Source: Telopea speciosissima (taxonomy: Eukaryota; Streptophyta; Magnoliopsida; Proteales; Proteaceae). Taken from it: 64,000 nt of DNA. The notes beneath the pieces were generated by a model. The model was not told the DNA's origin and made no database searches. It saw only the letters and a program-made list of their open reading frames with translations. The position numbers and the translations under genes were made by a program. The stretch is taken from positions 14,397,307 to 14,461,306 of the forward strand of contig NC_057920.1 of the NCBI RefSeq assembly GCF_018873765.1, written 5' to 3'. Positions within the stretch are counted from its first letter, which is position 1. Each line of letters opens with the position of its first letter. This document shows, piece after piece, positions 46,995-59,404 of the stretch.

Positions 46995-47118
46995 TCCTCC
47001 TTAGATCCCAAAACCCTAATCCCAAATGGGGGAATAGGAAAACAAAACAAAGAAAACACACGAAACCCTAAACTCTCAAAACGAGTTGAGGGGATTGAGA
47101 TTTATACAACCAAATACC

Positions 47119-47127
47119 ATATATATA
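47119..47127 (-). promoter_or_regulatory. TATA box candidate of the cold-shock-domain gene
   Basis: TATATATAT on the minus strand, about 125 bases upstream of the start codon, directly above a CT-rich leader. Confidence 0.5.
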
Positions 47128-47129
47128 GA

Positions 47130-48431
47130 AGGAGAAGGAGAGAGAAAGAGAGAGAACACGAACCAAACACGGCCGCCCCCGCTTTTGTTCCTTTTTTCCC
47201 TTAGTTTCTGTTTTTATTACTCACTCTTCATCAAGGATTCCCAAAGGACTAATAATAAAAAGGACTCCTTAATATGAGAAGATGCATGTCCAGCTGGCAT
47301 CGAATACTTTGCCACGTCACCTTTAACAACTAAAAAGACAATAAAGAAGGGGGGAAAATATCTCTCTCGGCTTCTATTCCTGTTTTCCGTATCATCATCT
47401 CGGCTCACTTTTTCTTTCCTTGCGACGTTTTGGCTTTTCTTGGAATAATCCAACGGTTGGGGTTGGGTAATTCAAGGCTTAAGTAATAGTTGCCGTTGGA
47501 TATTAGGGTTTCGTAACAAGGAGTTTGGACTCTCTTTTTTTTTTTTAAATAGGTATTAAAGGGATTTTGGAAATTGGGAATAGGTAGCTGAGTTGTTCTT
47601 GGTCTTCTCCACTACTATTCTAATTAAATGCAATTACTGCTGAATTTAATGAGTTCACGAGGTTGTGTTGTACTCCTTTTCAGTTTTTAACATTTCTTGG
47701 TTTTTTTTCCTCTTTCTCTTTGTCAACGTCCGTCTGGTACGAGAAATCGCTCTTGTGGATTAGCCGGTCCAACCACAAGCAGTATACAGACCAGAAACGA
47801 ACCATTTGATTAAGGCAAAAATATAGTATCCATTGATTTGCCTTCGAAGGCTGAGTTGAGAATGACTTTCTGCTAGGTCATTTGTGCCTAAATTTCATTG
47901 AGGTAGATCCACCCTCCCCTATTCAATTGTTAATTTTGAACCAAAATGAACCGTTGCATATGACAATCAATTGGATACAAAGTGGCTAAAAACAACTCAT
48001 AGTTTGATGATGGTTGAATATTGTTTAGAAAGAAAAAAAAAAAATGTAATGCATTTTTTTAAGGGGTGTGAAGGGAACCTAGACCAGATGAGGAATAAGA
48101 GATCTTGAACTCGAAATCTCCTGGTGGCTAGGCTCTATTACAGTCCTTAATTTCTAGTACAATTGTTGGTACCTTGTCAGTAGTCAATCCAGTATAGACG
48201 TGACACATCTGATGAGATCATACGTAAAAAGGGATCAAGTTTTCCGTAAGCCGTTTACCCAAAAAAGTTTTGCTTAAGCAATGGTGAATGGGAATCCAAT
48301 CACTATGAGGCTTCAAATGCGCGTAGGAGTGTATTTTGGGAAATATACTAAAACCTTATAGGTTTTGTGAACCATAAGATGGAGTGGTAAACCGTCACCA
48401 AGCGGTAAAGGGAAATCTTATTTAAAAAAAA
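47130..48431. other. Intergenic region upstream of the cold-shock-domain gene
   Basis: No coding signal. It is AT-rich with short homopolymer runs and contains the distal promoter of the minus-strand gene. Confidence 0.5.
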
Positions 48432-48660
48432 ATGAGAAAGAACGCTACCTGGTCACGTGTGGCACATGGTTCTTGCGCCCAGAAATAGGGTCGCACGAAA
48501 TGATCGTCGCACCCCATGGAAAGGCAAAAATCTCTGAAGGTAGAAAGAACGCTACCTGGTCGTATGCGGCACATGGTTCGTGTGCCCAGAAACTAGGCCA
48601 CATGAAAATGATCGTCGTACTTCGATGGAAAGGTGGAAATCCATGAGGGCATGGTGCTAA
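48432..48660 (-). repeat. Dispersed repeat copy C (two tandem units)
   Basis: GAAAGAACGCTACCTGGTC occurs at about 48435 and again at about 48543. Each is followed by GGCACATGGTTC and then by a GAAATGATCGTC or GAAAATGATCGTC block. Reverse-complemented, that block gives the GACGATCATTTC word of the family, so these copies run opposite to B and G. Confidence 0.6.
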
Positions 48661-48714
48661 TTTCATGTAGCCCTTTGTTTGAACAACGAACTGTGCATCG
48701 CATGCGATCGGGTA

Positions 48715-49085
48715 GCATTCTCTTCCCCCTCCCTCCCCCCCTAAAAAAAAAAAGGGCAAGAGACTGGTATCTGATCATGTAGTGCCTGTAGCAGGGTCCA
48801 ATGAGACACACACATGTGCATAAACATAGATGCAATTTTTTATTTCATGGGAGGGTAGAACAATGCTTTTGCACGCTCTTGTTTAAGTGCAAGAGCAAAA
48901 AAAATATGGAAGAGAGATCATTGCTCGGCCCTCTAGAGCCTGCACGCGCACGTTGGCCAATGAGAGTGCATGTACAAACATCGTCCTTGGTAGGATTTCC
49001 GTCTTTTCATGGGACTGCACAATACTTTCAGGCGTTTCTTTGTCTAGGCGTAGGAGCCATGCTGGCGAGTTCAGGTAGTGTTCTT
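48715..49085 (+). repeat. Dispersed repeat copies D and E
   Basis: Copy D includes GGGTCCAATGAGACACACAC and ATTTCATGGGAGGGTAGAAC. Copy E includes CCAATGAGAGTGCATGTACA, ACATCGTCCTTGGTAGGATT and TTTTCATGGGACTGCA. Both follow the order of copies B and G, with more divergence. Confidence 0.55.
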
Positions 49086-50120
49086 TTCCCCCAAAAAATA
49101 TTATTCAAAAGAACAATGGTAAGGGCAAAAATTTTGCAAACCCCTCCCCTTGTAGTCTGGTACACATAACACATGTAGTATCTTATTTTATTTTTAAATT
49201 AAACAAGATGGTCACATTATGATTTTCACTTGGGGGCATATTTTGTACAACTCGATAATTAGGGCTCTCTCTTCTCTCTTTTTTTTTTAAGGTAACATTC
49301 TCTGTCCTTTAATTACTTGCAACGTAAAATTTTCTATGTCATATCTATGATAAGCTCTATTTGCTTCAACGTAAAATTTTACTTGGAATATTTTCAAGCA
49401 CTTCAAAAAAATTTATATGTAAAATTTTAAATGTTGAAAAGTGTTCTAATATTTGTTTTTTCATGAAAACAAACATTTGAAAACTTTTCAACATGTAAAA
49501 TTTGATATTTACAAATTAAAATTTATCACGTAAAAATTTATAAGTAAATTTTTATACCGAAAAAAACGGAGCCGGACTATGTGAAATCAAACAAGCAATT
49601 ATACCAATGCGTTATAATTTATAAACATAATCCAAAGCTTTATACCAAAGCCTAATTCTAATCCTTATATTTACTTGCTAAAAATAGGTATTACTTGTAT
49701 CTAGAGAATTTAGGGGAAATTATATTTTTCATCCACTAATGGATGATGGCACATCCCTTCCCAAAATCGATTGGCTAGATGGAAGGAAGCAGAAAACCAA
49801 TTTGCTTGGTTTTGTTGAGTTCCGGTTTGAACTCTAACCCAAGTTATCGTTTGGATCAGGCAATTCGTATTGAAATATGTAGAAGCTGATACTGATTTTA
49901 GGGGGAAGATTGAAGATTGGTGTATCGATACAGACCAAGAGTAAAAAATATAAAACTTCTCTATTTTTTAAGAAAAAAAAAAGGAGATAAATGCATCCGA
50001 TCCGGCCCGATTTAGAATGATCTAAAATGGTATCAGCCACCAACTACTAAAACCGTACTCCAGTTTAACCTTTAAAGATCAACATTTTTTTTAGTAGCAA
50101 GGCCTTAAGGAGGGAGGGAT
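49086..50120. other. AT-rich intergenic sequence with a foldback
   Basis: No gene. Around 49432-49496 an imperfect palindrome (TGTTGAAAAGTGTTC...AAACTTTTCAACA) can form a hairpin. GTAAAATTTT words repeat around it (49323-49560). It may be a decayed MITE. Confidence 0.4.
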
Positions 50121-50128
50121 CTCTCATC

Positions 50129-50537
50129 TAAGGGTGTCAATTTAGAATCAAATTGAATTGAAACCGAATTTAATCTCTTCAATTTTGGTTTAAAAATCAG
50201 GCATCTTTTAATGGCTTGGTTCGATTTCATTATAAACCGAATCAAATTATTCATTTCAAAGTGAATAAAAAACATGATAAATTATGTTCATTTTTAATGT
50301 TTTAATTAATGTTTATAGTAAATTTTATATTAATTCAATATTTATCAAAAAATTAGTAGATTATGACCCTAACAAACAAGGGTTTGTTGTTATAAAGATA
50401 TTAAAAGTTTACCAAAATACCGAATACAAACTAAGTCGATTTAGAAACACACACTTTTGTTAGGTTTCGGTTTGGTTCTAATTTTGAATCGAACCAAAAC
50501 CAAACCGAAAACTGAACCAATTGACATGCTTAGGTCA
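50129..50537. mobile_element. hAT-like MITE, 409 bp
   Basis: The left end is TAAGGGTGTCAATT; the right side contains AATTGACATGCTTA, its inverse with two changes, then GGTCA. CTCTCATC occurs at 50121-50128 and 50538-50545, an exact 8-bp duplication as made by hAT transposases. The interior is rich in GGTTTCGGTTTGG and AACCGAA words typical of this MITE class. It is non-coding. Confidence 0.7.
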
Positions 50538-51074
50538 CTCTCATCTGATGTCATGCTAGGTGAGGGATGAGGACCAGTTCTCTATTCTGACTTCTGACTT
50601 CTGATACTTTTACCCACTACTTATAAGTTGCCGACCACTTTTTGATATTTTATCATTAAAAAGAAAATAATTAAATACGCCTAACCTCTTAAAATGGACC
50701 TAATATTTCTCATGCACCGTTAAGGTTCTAACAATTTCACATGCATCTCATGAAAATCTCACGTACACCCCATATTTTTTAATCTTAAGGCAGTTAAGTC
50801 CATTCCATTAATTTCATACGTTAAATGCTAACATGAAACAGGTAATGTACAATTATATCCTTTTTAAGGTTTAATTACCAAAAAGCCCTTAAATTAAAAA
50901 ATATAAAACGACAGAAATTAAAAATTCAAATACCCAAATCACCCTTTCTCCCTTTCCCTTTTGCGATCGAACACTTCCTCAACCCTTGTTGGAGCTCAGA
51001 AAATTGATTGAAGTCTTCTTCCTCTTCTACTTCTCCTGCTTCTCTGAATGGTGGAAGCAGAGGAAACTGATTGA

Positions 51075-51252
51075 AGTTTTCTCCCATCAGTCTCTTGCCA
51101 TTAGTTCTCCCTCTTTCATCTTTGAGGGTCGAAAAGATCCACAGAGAGTCATAGAGCATCCTCGTCCTCTTCATCAAATTTCTAAATTGTATGAATTGGA
51201 AGGGGACAGCTGTTGGCTTCCAAGGAGGTAAGATGCTTGATCTTGCAGACAT
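51075..51252 (-). pseudogene. Captured SUVH2/9-like fragment, second piece
   Basis: The minus-strand frame reads IQFRNLMKRTRMLYDSLWIF followed by STLKDERGRTNGKR. In SUVH2 and SUVH9 the segment just before the SRA domain reads QFREHVRKTRMIYDSLRMF followed by a Lys/Arg-rich stretch. The match covers about 35 residues; the flanking residues do not match. It continues, in gene order, the piece at 51876-52235. Confidence 0.7.
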
Positions 51253-51875
51253 GGTTGGAACTGTTTTACGATGATTTTGGTTGGATGAGGAGAGCTTCTA
51301 AGGGCCTCGACCGTCAACTGATCGAAGATGGCCTCAGCAATACCATCCTCACCTTGCCTTTGCTCTAGCAATAGGAGATTTTGCTGGCTTGGTTTAATCA
51401 ATTCATCAACTTCGGTGAGAAATTTTTTTTTTTTTTTTGGAAAAAAACTCCGGTGAGAATTGCCCCAACATCCAGAGAGGGTTCGAGGTGTGGTGGAGGA
51501 GGGCTTTCTGGAAACGAAATGGTGGCTCTGAACGGCCTCCACAAATTCGAATCGCCGCTGCCTCTTCCGACCATTGAAAAAAGATTCAAAGCACGAATAT
51601 GACCCCAACAGTTTTTACCTTTCTTCTACCACTCTTCACCTTCCATCCTTTTTTTGTTTTGAATACTTCCTAAACTGCGTCCGAAGGTTTTTCCCATATT
51701 TTCTTATTAGGCATAGGCACACATCCATAACTCGTAGCAAATTCGAATTTGGGAATAATTTTGAAGGAAAAATGAAGAAAATGAATGTAATTCAATCATC
51801 AATACAATTTTTTTTTTCTTCTTGGGGTGAGGGTGAATTTGGTTATGAAAAAACTTGGTAACGGAACGAAGTAAT

Positions 51876-52235
51876 TCAGGTATTGCACAATTTCGTAGAG
51901 ACACTTTCTTCCTCAGGTTGAGGAACAATTGCAAGTGAATTCAGATCCACAACCGTCAAATCGGAATACTGTTGCATCCTCTTGGCGAAAACAGACTGGA
52001 AAAGCTCAGATGTCTGGTAGTATTGTGAGTAGACATCATTTTCGTCATTGCCAATAATGTCTGAAACCGAAGAGATTTCTTCAACAACGTCGGAACTAGG
52101 GTCAGAGTTCGGGGCTAAGAAGTATGGTTCTTCGTCAAGGGGTTCGAGCTTGGGCTCGATTTGGGGGGTAATACGTTCAGGGAGAAGATTTAGGTCTATA
52201 TACGGACTAAAGATCCCATCTTGAGGTAGAAATCT
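51876..52235 (-). pseudogene. Captured SUVH2/9-like fragment, N-terminal piece
   Basis: An open minus-strand frame of about 119 codons contains DLNLLPERITPQIEPKLEPL, NDENDVYSQYYQTSELFQSV and FAKRMQQYSDLTVVDLNSLA, then IVPQPEEE. This aligns with the N-terminal region of SUVH2/SUVH9 (IPKLEP..., ...YNTVAESARSAFAQRLQRH, VAVLDSLTGAIVPVEE). These SRA-SET proteins bind methylated DNA and help recruit RNA polymerase V in RNA-directed DNA methylation. The frame lacks a good start ATG and stops at 51876-51878. SRA and SET domains are absent. About 620 bp of unrelated sequence separates it from the second piece. Confidence 0.7.
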
Positions 52236-52736
52236 TTATAGGAAAAAAAAAAGAAAGTGATCTAGTATACAAAGGTTTCTTCCAATGAGCCCTTTCAGTG
52301 TTGGGAGTGGCAGAGCTTGGTCATGGCGAATTTGTTTTGTCCCCCTTCGCTTAGAATTAAGGAAGAAAGGGAGAAAGGGAGAAAGGGAAAGAAAGAAAGG
52401 GAAAGGGGGAAAGGACGATTTGGGTATTTTGATTTTTCAATTGTTATCGTTTTATGTTTTTTAATTTAAGGGCATTTTGGTAATTAAATCCTAAAAAGAA
52501 TATAATTGTACATTATCTATTTCATGTTAGTATTTAACGTCTGAAATTAACGGAGTGAACTTAACTAGCTTTAGCTTGAAAAATAAGAGATATATATGAA
52601 ATTTTTAAGGGGTGCGTATGAAATTATCAAAATCTTATGGGTGGAAGAATATTAGATCCATTTTAAGAGATATGCGTTTTATTTATTTATTTATTTTTTG
52701 ATGAAAGGGGTTATGCGTATTTAACCTAAAAGAAAA

Positions 52737-54220
52737 ATATGAAATCCTTAAAAAATATTAAAAAAAAGGAAATTTTAGATTTTATTTAGAGTAAGAGGAG
52801 TGTAGAGGTAGAAGTAGGTAGTCAAAGGGGTAATGGCAGTGGGACGGGACGGTCAAAGCGTGAATATGTGGGGATATGATGGGACAAAGCGATGGTGCTT
52901 TTGCTGTTCCCGATAAAGCCAAAAAGAAAGAGTTGGAATGGAAAAAAGGACCCAAAAGCAAAACCAAATAAATAATAAAGATTAAAGAGTTAAAGACCTC
53001 ATAAAAATCATATAACTATCAATCACAGAAAGGTTTAAGTTTAATTAATACATGATAGTGGAAGATGAAGTTTTTTTTTTTTGTTTTTGGGTGGGGGGAG
53101 AGGGTGAAAGGTAGATGATGCTGACATGTGCTGAACTTAAGACCTAAAACAGTCTTTTTCAATCTCACGGAACGGTCAGGATGAGCTGAATCAATCACTT
53201 CGAAATGGGATTTTGAATCATGTGAATGAATGATGTGGTAAGCTCCAATTGGTCAGTGAGAAACCCTACCCCCTCCCAAAAGAAAAAGGGGAAAGTTTTC
53301 TTCCACTGGTCCTTGGTTTCATTTTTTCTTACCTTGTTATGATTTTATGTAAAAGGTCGGGTATGAGGGTAGTTGCTTAGCATGTGTCACCCTTTATCTT
53401 CTGTTTAGAAAAGACCACCCTCTTGCCTTTCTATGTCTAGCCTTATAATTTTTGTATGTCATTAGCTTATCTAAAGCTCGTGATGTGGCCAACCTTGTCA
53501 TATATTCTTATTTATTTTTTTTAAATCTAAGGGTGTAGGTTAGTTGGCCAGGGCGCATGTCTAAATCTACACGTGTCATGAGTTTGACTCCTCTTACTTT
53601 CTTGGGGCTAGTTTCATGGCTTCTATAGTTTTCATAGGATCCAATGCTAACTCAATGCGCACGTGTAGAGGCATATACGAATGCTTGGAGAACTAGTCAG
53701 GTTGAAGATCAAGAGACCCTCATTAGTGGTGCATTACTTGTATATGTCTATGAACACCTACATTACACCAATCACTAATGTGTAATATTCCAAAGTTTCA
53801 ACTTTCCAACACTTTATTTTAGCAATTGGCTAATTCCCATTGAGCTTAAGTTTGACATGTGACTAGGGAGCCTAGGAATCTATTTGTCCATGTATACAAT
53901 AATGATGTATATTGATATTGTATGTAAGCACATTATTGACCATTGGATGAAGTGACAAACATCTTAGTCAATCGATCTAGTATCATTGAATCATCCATGA
54001 TCCACTGTCTGAATTATACACAACGCAATTCATGTCTCCCCCTCTCTGCATCTCTCTCCCCACCACCGTCAACCACAATCGCCTCCTAAGTCCTAATGTG
54101 CATTGTTGGCCTGCAGCCACCCCATCGTGAGCCCTTGTCACGGTTACTAGAGATGGGGTTAGAAGTAAAGAAACCATTAGTCGTTTGATGTATTAGTACT
54201 CATGATGGAGTTCGGTTCCT
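52737..54220. other. Intergenic region
   Basis: No gene is recognised. It is AT-rich with short T runs. Minus-strand frames at 52782-52967 and 53983-54177 are short and without motifs. Confidence 0.5.
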
Positions 54221-54366
54221 CTGCACATACCAACAGGTGAACGTACATGTGAGAGCCAATCACATTTTAATTTTGTTTTCATATAAACCCCTCCTTCCAT
54301 TGTAAATGACAAAAATAGGACAGGTGGTTGGCTCTCACATGTACGTTCACTTGTTGGTACGTGCAG
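54221..54366. repeat. 146-bp foldback element or MITE
   Basis: The first 39 bases (from CTGCACATACCAACAGGTGA) and the last 39 are inverse copies with two mismatches, separated by 68 bases. The transcript of either strand would fold into a long hairpin. No clear target duplication is seen outside. Confidence 0.85.
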
Positions 54367-54633
54367 ATGATCCATTCTCCTCATGCCGTGGGTGTGGGTG
54401 TGGGTGGGGTAGGTCGAAGATTGGGGCGAGCGACGTTCATTTGATGCATGCTTCTCACAGTTCCTCTGTGTAGAGCCAAAGATTGAATCTCTCTAATGGA
54501 TTCTCTTTTACTAATTTCCCTTTAAAATAGCTCATTCAGTTTTCAAATTTCAAAATCATCTGTATTCTTCAATCCATTTTTTTAAAAGAAAAATGAGTAT
54601 GGTTGCAGGCTCCGCGAAAATGGTTGTAGTGAG

Positions 54634-54766
<133 letters not shown>

Positions 54767-54957
54767 ATGAGTTGTAGCAGTAGAGAGATGTGGTGGATGA
54801 TTGAATGGTTTAGACGTTTTCCCTTCATCCAATGATCAAAAGATGTTGTGTAAGACTCTATTTTACAATGATAACTGATAATACCATACATATTTGTTAA
54901 TTTGTTTAAGTAAGAGTTCGTTAGTGGACTAGGTAGGAAACCTTTATTTTATTATTG

Positions 54958-55105
54958 GGCAGGAGATCGCTACTTGGTCGCATGGTCTCTATACAAGCAT
55001 TTGGGCCAATGGGGGAGCATGCGTGGGTGTCTAACCAGGGGTAGAGGCATCATTTCATGGTGCTCTACTAGAGGTTGTAGGAAACACCACCAAGCAGGGA
55101 TCTTT
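54958..55105 (+). repeat. Dispersed repeat copy F
   Basis: GGAGATCGCTACTTGGTCGC, GGGCCAATGGGGGAGCATGC and ATCATTTCATGGTGC occur in the family order. It is the most divergent copy. Confidence 0.45.
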
Positions 55106-55213
55106 TTCCCTTTATTATTTTAAGAGAGGTATTGTAGTTGACAGAGTACACAAATCAATGATTACTGAAGATAAATGGAGAGTATTTCAGACACTTCATT
55201 TGATAGAAATAAG

Positions 55214-55705
55214 TAGGGGTGCAAGTTTGGCCCTAACAGTCCGAGCCTACCCTAAGCCCGAACAGGGCCTGGACTGAGAAACCCTGGCCCTGAGGGTGGG
55301 TCAGGGGTTGTAAATTTTTAGCCCTAAGACAGGGTTGGGCCGGGCCAGGGTTGAGGCCTCGGACTGAGCCCAACCCAGCCCAGTGCTACCCTGTCTTCTT
55401 CTTCTTTTTTTTTTGTGTGTTTTTCTTCTTCTTTCTTCTGTCTTCTTCACCCCAGCATGGCCCAACCCTACATCACCCTCCCCCCCCCACCCTCAGCTTG
55501 GCCCCACCCCTACATCTCCCTTCCCCCTCCCCTTGGTCAGGGCCAATTAGGGTCAACATGGCCCGACCCTAAAAGCGGATCAAGGTTGGATTATTTTGGC
55601 CTGAGTCGGGGTCGGGCCGGGTCTGGGCCCAGCTAAAGGGACTCAACATTGGGTTAGGGTTTTAAAAAGCCCAGCCCAGCCCAACCCAACCCTGTTGTAG
55701 CCCTA
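55214..55705. mobile_element. hAT-like MITE, GC-rich, 492 bp
   Basis: Ends TAGGGGTGCAA and TTGTAGCCCTA are inverted with two mismatches. GAAATAAG (55206-55213) and CGAATAAG (55706-55713) fit an 8-bp duplication with two changes. The interior is rich in GGGCC/GGCCC words (GGGTTGGGCCGGGCCAGGG) and is unusually GC-rich for this region. Short frames inside show no motif. Confidence 0.7.
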
Positions 55706-55737
55706 CGAATAAGAGAGCTTTCTTTAGGGGGGAGGGG

Positions 55738-55868
55738 GGACAAGTTCTCTGCCCGTGAGTGACGCTCCTATGCCAGCACATGCAAATGGGAGGGCATGAT
55801 TAAACATCAACATGGGTGAGATTTCTGCCTTTCATGGGGGTGGGGCAGTCATTTCGCTCAATCTTTTG
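55738..55868 (+). repeat. Dispersed repeat copy G
   Basis: GACAAGTTCTCTGCCCGTGA, ACATCAACATGGGTGAGATT, GCCTTTCATGGGGGTGGGG and CAGTCATTTCGC occur in order. This is the best-preserved copy in the window. Confidence 0.65.
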
Positions 55869-56662
55869 TTTGCACAGGAACAATGCTCCCAAAAAGAGTT
55901 GTTTTCTCCTCCTTTGGACAAAAAAGGAGTGAGCAAAAAAAATCTTGGAAGATTACAGGATTACACAAAATCAGGTTTGCTCATATAAAATTAACCACAC
56001 TGTTTCACTTAACAAAACTACACTGTTTTGAGTTTTCAAAACAGTGTCATTCCGACGTCCCTCATCTAAGGACTTTCTTTGACAGTTTTACCCCTACTTC
56101 CTTCTCCGTTCACAATTCTTCGGCAATCCAAGCATGCCCATCCACTAATCTATAGTCCATATAGTGACTGGATGCTAGCCCATACATCATGAAAACATTA
56201 CAAGCAACACAGAAGATATCTCATAAATCTCCCATATCCTTTGATAATTATAGTCGCGTTGTAGTGAATGGAATCATTGTTTTTCGTGATAAAGTTTCCA
56301 TCCATGAATATTTGAACTACTTCCTTTATAAAGTACCACTGAACCATATCATGGTAGTAAGTTATACTAGTTTCAATGATTTAAGATCCATGTGTGCATC
56401 AAAATTATTTTAAGCTTTATGCTCGATAAATGGGATTAATATCAGCATGAGTTGAGAATGCTTACAAGAGGTTGAAGTTGGTTCACTTTACACTATATGA
56501 TCCATGATCCCTCTTTGGGTAAAACTTTTGCAGAGGCCAATACTACAGCTGCTTTATGAACAAAATTAACAGAAATCGGAAAAAGGTACCTATTTACATG
56601 GCAAAGAAGAAATTGTGGAGGGTGGTTTCTTTTGTCAGGAACACTCTTATAAAGAAGAAGCA
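55869..56662. other. Intergenic and 3' flank of the FNR gene
   Basis: No gene is recognised. Part of the right end is likely the 3' untranslated region of the minus-strand FNR gene. Confidence 0.5.
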
Positions 56663-59304
<2,642 letters not shown>

Positions 59305-59394
59305 GGTTTTGGTGAAGAAAAACAAGAGATGGAACTGAGAGGGGTAAGAGATATGAGAAGAAATGGGAGAGAGAAAGAAGGTAGGATTTGGGGG

Positions 59395-59404
59395 ATTATA
59401 AATT
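59395..59404 (-). promoter_or_regulatory. TATA-like element of the FNR gene
   Basis: AATTTATAAT on the minus strand, about 95 bases upstream of the start codon, with CCACCCAA just above it. A GGT triplet run (59432-59452) lies further upstream. Confidence 0.45.

Larger units (their letters stand above)
50668..52727. mobile_element. Mutator-like element with long TIRs and captured host gene (Pack-MULE-like)
   Basis: Inverted repeats of about 270-300 bp bound a 1.45 kb interior (left 50668-50960, right about 52390-52727). Matching words include CTCTTAAAATGG, AATTTCA(T/G)ACGTTAAAT, CTAACATGAAA and AATGTACAATTATAT. Long TIRs are typical of Mutator-like elements. A-rich 9-mers AAAAGAAAA lie outside both ends (50659-50667 and 52728-52736) and may be the 9-bp duplication, though low complexity makes that weak. 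The outer right end carries about 50 extra bases. No transposase is present. The interior holds two pieces of a SUVH2/SUVH9-like gene on the minus strand. Confidence 0.75.

Noticed and set aside
50659-50667. Firm 9-bp target duplication for the Mutator-like element
   Set aside because: AAAAGAAAA is A-rich and could match by chance; it is kept only as a weak candidate.
59305-59325. Longer FNR start giving MFFFTKT before MAAA
   Set aside because: The codon there is TTG, not ATG; the family starts at MAAA (59304).
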